A DNA stretch of 64,000 nucleotides, from the NCBI RefSeq assembly GCF_035975855.1, contig NZ_CP109055.1:10416001-10480000 (forward strand). Reading direction: 5' to 3'. This DNA comes from Streptomyces sp. NBC_01304. GTDB lineage: Bacteria; Actinomycetota; Actinomycetes; Streptomycetales; Streptomycetaceae. Each line of letters starts with the position of its first letter. Within the stretch, counting starts at the first letter, position 1. Positions 59,096-64,000 of the stretch are shown piece after piece. Under the pieces are notes generated by a model. That model ran no database searches, was not told the origin of the DNA, and saw only the letters and a list, made by a program, of their open reading frames with translations. A program made the position numbers and the translations under genes.

Positions 59096-60082
59096 GTGAA
59101 CGGCTTCGACATCACCGGGTGGGGCATGTCCGTACCCGAGCGTGTGGTCTCCAGCGTGGAGCTCGCGCAGCGCTTCGGCGTCGACGAGAAGTGGATCGTC
59201 AGCCGGTGCGGGATCCAAGAGCGACGGGCCGTCGGGCCGGGCCAGACGACTGCCTCTCTGGCTGTCGAGGCCGGCCGACGTGCACTGGACAAGGCGGGGC
59301 TCGGCGGCGGCGACATCGCCCATCTGATCGTCGCCACCGCCACCCCCGAGCAGCCCTCGCCGGCGACTTCCGCGTTCGTCCACCACGAACTCGGAATCGC
59401 CGGCAGCGCACACGACGTCAACTCGGAGTGTGCGGGCTTCGTCTACGGCCTCGTCCAGGCCATGGCACTGATCAAAATCGATCCGCGGCCCATCCTGCTG
59501 ATCGGCTCCGACACGCACACCCTCACGGCCAATCCGGCCGACCGGGATCTGTCGATCCTCGTCGGTGACGGGGCGGGCGCGGTGGTGCTCGTGCCGGCCG
59601 CCGAGGACCGGGTCAAGGGATGGAACCTCGGCGCCGACGGCAGCTGCACGGGCAGCCTCAAGGTCCTGGCCGGCGGCAGCCGGATGCCGACCACCGAGGA
59701 GACCGTGCGCGAGGGCCTGCACTACGCCCAGATCAACGGCAACGAGATCTATCTGAACGCCGTGCGCTACACCGTACGCACGGTGCGGGAGACCCTGACG
59801 ACCGCCAAGGTCGACGCGGCGGACGTACAGCACGTCATCCCGCACCAGGCCAACATCCGGATCATCAACTCGATCCTCAGCCATACGGGCCTGCGGCCCG
59901 AGGCCCTGGTCACCAATCTGCACAAGTACGGGAACACGGCGTCCGCGTCGATCCCGATCGCCCTGACCGAGGCACTCGAGGAAGGCCGCATCCACGACGG
60001 CGACCTGGTCCTGCTGGCCGGCTTCGGCGCAGGTATGACCTGGGGATCCGTCCTGCTTGAGTGGGGTGGAGACAAGACATGA
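59096..60082 (+). CDS. Beta-ketoacyl-ACP synthase III (FabH-like)
   Basis: GTG 59096 with GGGAG seven bases upstream; 328 residues. The catalytic triad is complete: Cys112 in NSECAGF, His in VIPHQAN and Asn in KYGNTASAS. It should start a chain by condensing an acyl-CoA with malonyl-ACP, though pathway-specific homologues also act as acyltransferases or ester-forming enzymes. Lying between the ACP and ketoreductase genes favours chain initiation. The stop overlaps the next start. Confidence 0.93.
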   Translation: MNGFDITGWGMSVPERVVSSVELAQRFGVDEKWIVSRCGIQERRAVGPGQTTASLAVEAGRRALDKAGLGGGDIAHLIVATATPEQPSPATSAFVHHELGIAGSAHDVNSECAGFVYGLVQAMALIKIDPRPILLIGSDTHTLTANPADRDLSILVGDGAGAVVLVPAAEDRVKGWNLGADGSCTGSLKVLAGGSRMPTTEETVREGLHYAQINGNEIYLNAVRYTVRTVRETLTTAKVDAADVQHVIPHQANIRIINSILSHTGLRPEALVTNLHKYGNTASASIPIALTEALEEGRIHDGDLVLLAGFGAGMTWGSVLLEWGGDKT

Positions 60083-60834
60083 GCGGTGGCAAGACCCTAG
60101 GAAGCCGCCCCGAGCAGCCGGTGGCCCTGGTCACCGGCGCCTCGGGCGGCCTCGGCCAGGCCCTCGCCGTCGAACTCGACGCGCTCGGCTGCCGGGTGGC
60201 GGTCCACTACAACAGCTCCGAAGCCGCGGCCCGGGCCGTGCAGGAGAAACTGCACAACGACTCGGCCGTGGTCACCGGCGACGTCGGTTCGTACGCCGCC
60301 GTCACGGCGCTGTACGAGGAGGTCAAGGAGCGGCTCGGCCCCATCGACGTACTCGTCAACAACGGTGCGATCCGCAAGGACGGACTGATGGCGATGCAGT
60401 CGCCGGACGACTGGGCACAGGTGATCCAGACGAATCTGATCGGTTCGTTCCACACCGCGCGGGCCAGTGTCCCGCACATGCTGCGGCAGCGGTGGGGACG
60501 GGTGGTCAACATCGTCTCGCCGTCCGGTCTGATCGCGACGGCCGGCCAGACGGCGTACTCCGCCTCGAAGGCCGGGCTCATCGGCTTCACCCGCACCCTG
60601 GCCGCCGAGTGCGGCCGCCGCGGGGTGACGGTCAACGCCCTGTCCCCGGGATTCATGATCACGGGGATGACCGTGGACCTCCCGGACCGGGTCAAGGACG
60701 GCATGGAGGAGAAGGCCCCGGTGCCCCGCTTCGTGACCGTCGAGGAGGTGGCCCGCAGCATGCGGCTCTTCCTGGAACAGGACTGCATGACGGGCCAAGT
60801 GATCAGCATCGACAGCGGGGTCTCGATCACCTGA
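60079..60834 (+). CDS. 3-oxoacyl-ACP reductase (FabG-like SDR)
   Basis: ATG 60079 overlaps the KAS III stop; 251 residues. Short-chain dehydrogenase features: TGASGGLGQAL for NADP(H), VNNGAIRKDGL, Ser in VSPSG, Tyr160 and Lys164 in YSASK, and a C-terminal dimer segment DCMTGQVISIDSG. It should reduce the beta-keto group made by KAS III or KAS II on the discrete ACP. A strong terminator follows, so ACP-KAS III-reductase form one transcript. Confidence 0.94.
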   Translation: MSGGKTLGSRPEQPVALVTGASGGLGQALAVELDALGCRVAVHYNSSEAAARAVQEKLHNDSAVVTGDVGSYAAVTALYEEVKERLGPIDVLVNNGAIRKDGLMAMQSPDDWAQVIQTNLIGSFHTARASVPHMLRQRWGRVVNIVSPSGLIATAGQTAYSASKAGLIGFTRTLAAECGRRGVTVNALSPGFMITGMTVDLPDRVKDGMEEKAPVPRFVTVEEVARSMRLFLEQDCMTGQVISIDSGVSIT

Positions 60835-60849
60835 CGCGTCGATGTTCCC

Positions 60850-60883
60850 GAGCGGCCGGCTGTTCCCCCGCAGCCGGCCGCTC
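60850..60883 (+). terminator. 13-bp hairpin terminator after the FabG-like gene
   Basis: Arms 60850-60862 and 60871-60883 pair perfectly with an 8-nt loop, followed by CCTTTCC. It lies between converging transcripts (SARP ends at 60932). Confidence 0.85.
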
Positions 60884-60931
60884 CCTTTCCGTGTGTCCGC
60901 GGGGGGAGCTTCTGGCCGGTACGTCGCCGGG

Positions 60932-61786
60932 TCAGCGCCCCGGCGGCAGCAGCGCGTCGAACGCGCCCAACAGGTGCGGGTCCAGGGAGTCCTGGGGCCC
61001 CGGCCCCGGCGCGATGTCGCGCGGCTGCGGCAGCTCCGGAGTCTGCAGGAGTTCCAGGTACGCCGCCTGCGTCTCGGCCGCCGGATCGATGCCCAGCTCC
61101 TCCGCGAGGACCTCGCGCAGCCGCTGGTAGGTGCGCAGCGCGTCCGCCCGGTTGCCCACGGCCGCGTACGCCGCCATCCGGCAGCGGTAGGCGCTCTCGC
61201 GGAGCGGCGAGCGCCGCACCGCCTCGTCGGCGTACCGCAGGGCGTGGTGGTCGTCGCGCAGCGCCGACGCCGACAGACTCGCCAACTCCAGTGCGGTCAG
61301 GCGCAGTTCGTCCACCCGGTCGCGGATGCCGTTGACCCACTCGCCCTCGTGGGCGGGCAGGAACGAGCCCCGGAGATTGGACACGGCGCCCGCCGCGAGC
61401 TGCTGCGCCACCGCGTACGCGCGCTCGGCGAAGGCCTCCTTCGCCTCGGTCACCGCCATGTCCGCGGCCTCCAGGTCGACGGCCGCGTCGTCGGGAAGAT
61501 GCAGCAGATACCGGCCGCTCTGCGCGATCAGCGGCGTCTCGCCCGGCTTCTGCAGCGGGCTGGTGACATAGGCGCGCACCCGGCTCACCACACTGCGCAG
61601 CGCCGAGGCCCAGGTGTCGGGCAGCCCTTCCGGCCACACGGTGTCGGCGAGCTGGTCCCGGCTGGTGCCGGTGGTGCGCTCCAGGATCAGCCGGGTGAAG
61701 GCCACCTGGGCCTGCGCACTCGACAAATGCTGCGGCGGAATGCCGTCGTGTTCGATCGTGACGAGGCCAACGATTCTGATCAGCAC
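60932..61786 (-). CDS. SARP-family transcriptional activator
   Basis: GTG 61786 is chosen for AGGGGGA five bases upstream and because homology starts at LIRIVGLV; 284 residues. An OmpR-like winged helix (about 1-95; QLADTVWPEG, ALRSVVSRVRAYV) is followed by a bacterial transcriptional activation domain (about 100-260; LREVLAEELGIDPAAETQ). No ATPase extension, so it is the small ActII-ORF4/RedD type. These bind direct heptad repeats and switch on biosynthetic operons. The 11-bp-spaced repeats at 32.5 and 36.7 kb are candidate targets. It is transcribed away from the alpha-oxoamine synthase. Confidence 0.95.
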   Translation of the reverse strand: MLIRIVGLVTIEHDGIPPQHLSSAQAQVAFTRLILERTTGTSRDQLADTVWPEGLPDTWASALRSVVSRVRAYVTSPLQKPGETPLIAQSGRYLLHLPDDAAVDLEAADMAVTEAKEAFAERAYAVAQQLAAGAVSNLRGSFLPAHEGEWVNGIRDRVDELRLTALELASLSASALRDDHHALRYADEAVRRSPLRESAYRCRMAAYAAVGNRADALRTYQRLREVLAEELGIDPAAETQAAYLELLQTPELPQPRDIAPGPGPQDSLDPHLLGAFDALLPPGR

Positions 61787-62022
61787 GTGAATCCCCCTGG
61801 AGCCGGCGCCCGGAATGGCATGACATTCAGCAGTGGCCGAAACGCTCGCGCGTAGACAGCTCGGACCCTGCCATCGCGAACTCAAGGTCCTTTCAATTCC
61901 CGCTCGAGCAAGCGCAATTCGTGCCCCACGGCGGCGTATTGCGGCCGCCTTGCGGGCCACGACCTAGAAAAGAACTCGCGCGGGACCTGACGAAGAACCG
62001 AGAAGTGGATGAGGAGACGCAC
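61787..62022. promoter_or_regulatory. Divergent region between SARP and alpha-oxoamine synthase genes
   Basis: 236 bp hold both ribosome binding sites and presumably two promoters. Short AT-richer stretches occur near 61885-61900 and 61960-61980. A CTCGAG hexamer sits near 61905. I see no array of 11-bp-spaced repeats, so direct SARP control here is not evident. Confidence 0.4.
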
Positions 62023-63240
62023 GTGAACGCATCCGGAGGATGGGAACGCCTGGAGCCGAAACTGGCGGCCACGCGACGGCGCGTGCAGTCACTCGAGTGG
62101 AGCCCGGACCGCCGCAACAGCTTCGTCGCCTACACCGTCGAGCGCGACAGCGCGTACGCCGACCTCGACGGCCGCAGGCTGCTGATGATGTCCGGCTACA
62201 GCTACCTCGGCCTGGCCGGCGACGAGCGCGTGGTCGCCGCCGCCAAGGCGGCCGTGGACCTCTACGGCACCGGAAACCACGGAGTGCGCGCACTGGCCGG
62301 ATCCATCCCGCTGCACGAGGAACTCGAGGCGGAGGTCGCCCGGTTCGCCGACCGCGAGACCTCCATGGTCTTCGGCTCGGGCTACGCGGCCAACGTCGGC
62401 ACCGTCGGCGGCATCGTCGGCCCCGGCGACACCGTCTTCATCGACAAGTACGACCACGCCAGCATCGTCGACGGCTGCCGCCTCTCCGGCGCCACCGTGA
62501 CCCGCTTCCGCCACAACGACGTGGACCACCTCGCCCGCCGCCTTGCCGCCGCCGAGCCCGGCGGCGTACGGCTCGTCATCGTCGACAGCGTCTACTCGAT
62601 GGACGGCGACATCGCCCCGCTGCCCGAGCTGCGCAAGGTGTGCGACGAGCACGACGCGCTGCTCATGGTGGACGAGGCGCACGCACTCGGCGTCATCGGC
62701 GCCACCGGCCGCGGCATCGAGGAGCACTTCGACTGGCAGGCCAAGGTCGACATCAAGCTCGGCACCCTCTCCAAGGCCATCCCCTCCATGGGCGGCTGGA
62801 TCGCCGGGCCGAGCGAGCTCATCGGTCATCTCCGGTACGCCGCACGGCCGTTCCTGTTCTCCGCCGCCCTCGGCCCGGCCCAGGCCGGCGCCGCCCTGGA
62901 GTCGCTGCGCATCCTGCAGCGCGAGCCCGAGCGGGTCACCCACATCCAGGAGCAGTCGGCACGGCTGCGCCGGATCATCAACGCCGAGGGGCTGCGCACC
63001 CAGGACAGCGAGACGGCGGTGCTCCCGCTGATCGCCGGCTCCGACGACGCCGCGTACGACCTCGCCACCGCCTGCCGCAAGAACGGCGTCATCGGACTTC
63101 CCGTGGTCACCCCGGCCGTCCCCAACGACCTGGCCCGACTGCGGATCGCCGTCACCGCCCGGCACACCGAGGCCGACATCGACCTCGCCGCCGAGGCCTT
63201 CCTGAAGTCCGCCCGCGAGTGCCGGATCATCCCGGCCTGA
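62023..63240 (+). CDS. PLP-dependent alpha-oxoamine synthase (AONS/KBL/SPT family)
   Basis: GTG 62023 with GAGGAG six bases upstream; 405 residues. Family marks: GTGNHGVRALAGSIPLHEELE (glycine-rich substrate loop), DHASIVDG, the PLP-stacking VDEAHALG and GTLSKAIPSMGG with Lys251 as the Schiff-base lysine. Such enzymes decarboxylatively join an amino acid to an acyl thioester, giving an alpha-aminoketone. The substrate loop fits 8-amino-7-oxononanoate/serine-palmitoyl types better than 5-aminolevulinate synthase. No other biotin genes are near, so a pathway role is likelier than biotin synthesis. The acyl donor may be the product of the neighbouring ACP/KAS set (inference). Confidence 0.9.
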   Translation: MNASGGWERLEPKLAATRRRVQSLEWSPDRRNSFVAYTVERDSAYADLDGRRLLMMSGYSYLGLAGDERVVAAAKAAVDLYGTGNHGVRALAGSIPLHEELEAEVARFADRETSMVFGSGYAANVGTVGGIVGPGDTVFIDKYDHASIVDGCRLSGATVTRFRHNDVDHLARRLAAAEPGGVRLVIVDSVYSMDGDIAPLPELRKVCDEHDALLMVDEAHALGVIGATGRGIEEHFDWQAKVDIKLGTLSKAIPSMGGWIAGPSELIGHLRYAARPFLFSAALGPAQAGAALESLRILQREPERVTHIQEQSARLRRIINAEGLRTQDSETAVLPLIAGSDDAAYDLATACRKNGVIGLPVVTPAVPNDLARLRIAVTARHTEADIDLAAEAFLKSARECRIIPA

Positions 63241-63277
63241 GTGGCCGGACCCGGACGAGAGTGCAGGGAAACCCAAC

Positions 63278-64000
63278 ATGGCCACCGCAACCAGCAGGGC
63301 CCCCGTAGTGATCACCGGCATCGGTGTGGTCACCCCCGGCGGCTGCACCCCCGACGAGCTGTGGGCGACGCTGCGATCCGGCCGGTCCACGGCGGCGACG
63401 CTCGACCACCTCGAGCTGAGCCGGCACAAGGTGCGCATCGGCTGCCGGGTCCGCGGACTCGACGAGGTGGGCCTGGTGTCCGCCAAGGACGCCCGCCGGA
63501 TGGACCCGTTCGCGCTGTACGGCACGACGGCGGCGCTCGCGGCCCACCGGGACGCGGGCGCACCTGCCCCCGACCCGGCCCGTACCGCGGTCGTCGTCGG
63601 CAACGCGGTCGGCGGCCGTACCACCAGTGACCAGGAATCGGCGCACTTCACCGCGGACGGACCCCACCGGGTCAACCCGCTGATGCCGCTGCTCACCATG
63701 CCCAACGCGGCCGCCGCGCAGATCGCGATGCGGTTGCACTGGACAGGCCCGGCGACCACCATCGCCACCACCTGTGCCAGCGGCGCCGATGCCATCGGCC
63801 ACGCGGTGGCCCTGCTGCAGAGCGACCGCGCCGACGTGGTCATCGCGGGCGGCTGCGAGGCGACGCTCAGCCCGGTCACCCTGGCCGGGTTCGGCAACCT
63901 CAACGCCGTATCCCTGCGCAACGACGAACCCGAGCGCGCCAGCCGCCCGTTCGACGCCGACCGCGACGGCTTCGTGATGGGTGAGGGCGCCGGCTTCGTC
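63278..64000 (+). CDS. Beta-ketoacyl-ACP synthase II-like, 3'-truncated by window end
   Basis: ATG 63278 with AGGGAA just upstream. It stays open for 241 codons to the window edge, so about 170 residues are missing. VVITGIGVVTPGG at the N-terminus and Cys166 in TTCASGAD mark an active condensing enzyme, not a chain-length factor, which would have Gln there. The two His expected further on lie outside the window. It starts 37 bp after the alpha-oxoamine synthase, so the two are co-transcribed. It could elongate the ACP-bound chain begun by KAS III. Confidence 0.92.
   Translation, partial: MATATSRAPVVITGIGVVTPGGCTPDELWATLRSGRSTAATLDHLELSRHKVRIGCRVRGLDEVGLVSAKDARRMDPFALYGTTAALAAHRDAGAPAPDPARTAVVVGNAVGGRTTSDQESAHFTADGPHRVNPLMPLLTMPNAAAAQIAMRLHWTGPATTIATTCASGADAIGHAVALLQSDRADVVIAGGCEATLSPVTLAGFGNLNAVSLRNDEPERASRPFDADRDGFVMGEGAGFV

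Noticed and set aside
62023..63240. 5-aminolevulinate synthase for a C5N (aminohydroxycyclopentenone) unit
   Set aside because: The substrate loop reads GTGNHGVRALAG, closer to AONS/KBL types than to the ALAS pattern, and no acyl-CoA ligase/amide synthetase pair accompanies it in the window.
58827..64000. Aromatic type II minimal PKS (KS-alpha/KS-beta/ACP)
   Set aside because: Only one KAS II is visible, with an active Cys, and no chain-length factor, cyclase or aromatase is seen. The KAS III and FabG layout is fatty-acid-like.

Overview
The window is very GC-rich, with strongly GC-biased third codon positions, frequent GTG/TTG starts, purine-rich ribosome binding sites, ATGA gene overlaps and long GC hairpin terminators. 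With a modular type I PKS, a SARP, an Sfp-type PPTase and FAD/Tat enzymes, this points to an actinomycete, most likely Streptomyces. It is almost entirely specialised-metabolism DNA. No rRNA, tRNA, CRISPR array, transposase or phage gene was recognised.

Layout. (1) 1-30.7 kb: three collinear type I PKS genes. The first is cut by the window edge. They hold one partial module (KR-ACP) and five complete ones: three with methylmalonyl-like ATs (one with an unusual CASH motif) and two with malonyl ATs. All five have DH and KR and the last also has ER, so the segment should install a run of branched and unbranched double bonds followed by one saturated C2 unit. No thioesterase or reductive release domain ends the last PKS here. 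(2) 30.7-32.5 kb: a DHA2 drug exporter and a small basic protein, closed by a strong terminator. (3) 32.5-39.1 kb: a divergent acyl-CoA dehydrogenase-fold protein, a PPTase, a LuxR-type regulator with a degenerate receiver, and a stand-alone condensation domain fused to a truncated thioesterase. Two promoter regions here carry direct repeats with an 11-bp period, the layout SARP activators bind. (4) 39.2-47.3 kb: a complete activated-methyl-cycle cassette (metK, adenosine kinase, B12-dependent metH, metF, ahcY), tightly packed and ended by a 24-bp perfect hairpin. (5) 47.4-49.3 kb, minus strand: a truncated adenylation domain and an MbtH-GNAT fusion. (6) 49.7-53.0 kb: NmrA-like, hemerythrin-like, DUF1772 membrane and AraC-type genes that look like stress or accessory functions. 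(7) 53.3-58.6 kb, minus strand: a five-gene operon of CFA-type methyltransferase, Baeyer-Villiger-type monooxygenase, Tat-exported FAD oxidase, SRPBCC protein and alpha/beta hydrolase. (8) 58.8-64.0 kb: a discrete fatty-acid-type set (ACP, KAS III, ketoreductase), a SARP regulator, an alpha-oxoamine synthase and the start of a KAS II.

How the parts may work together (inference). The type I PKS builds an unsaturated chain. The PPTase activates carrier proteins. The methyl cycle supplies and detoxifies around SAM-dependent methylation. The discrete ACP/KAS/KR set plus the alpha-oxoamine synthase could make a short acyl chain and turn it into an alpha-aminoketone. The stand-alone condensation protein is a possible, but catalytically doubtful, joiner of two building blocks. 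The SARP is the best candidate pathway activator. I could not tie the cluster to a named compound from sequence alone.
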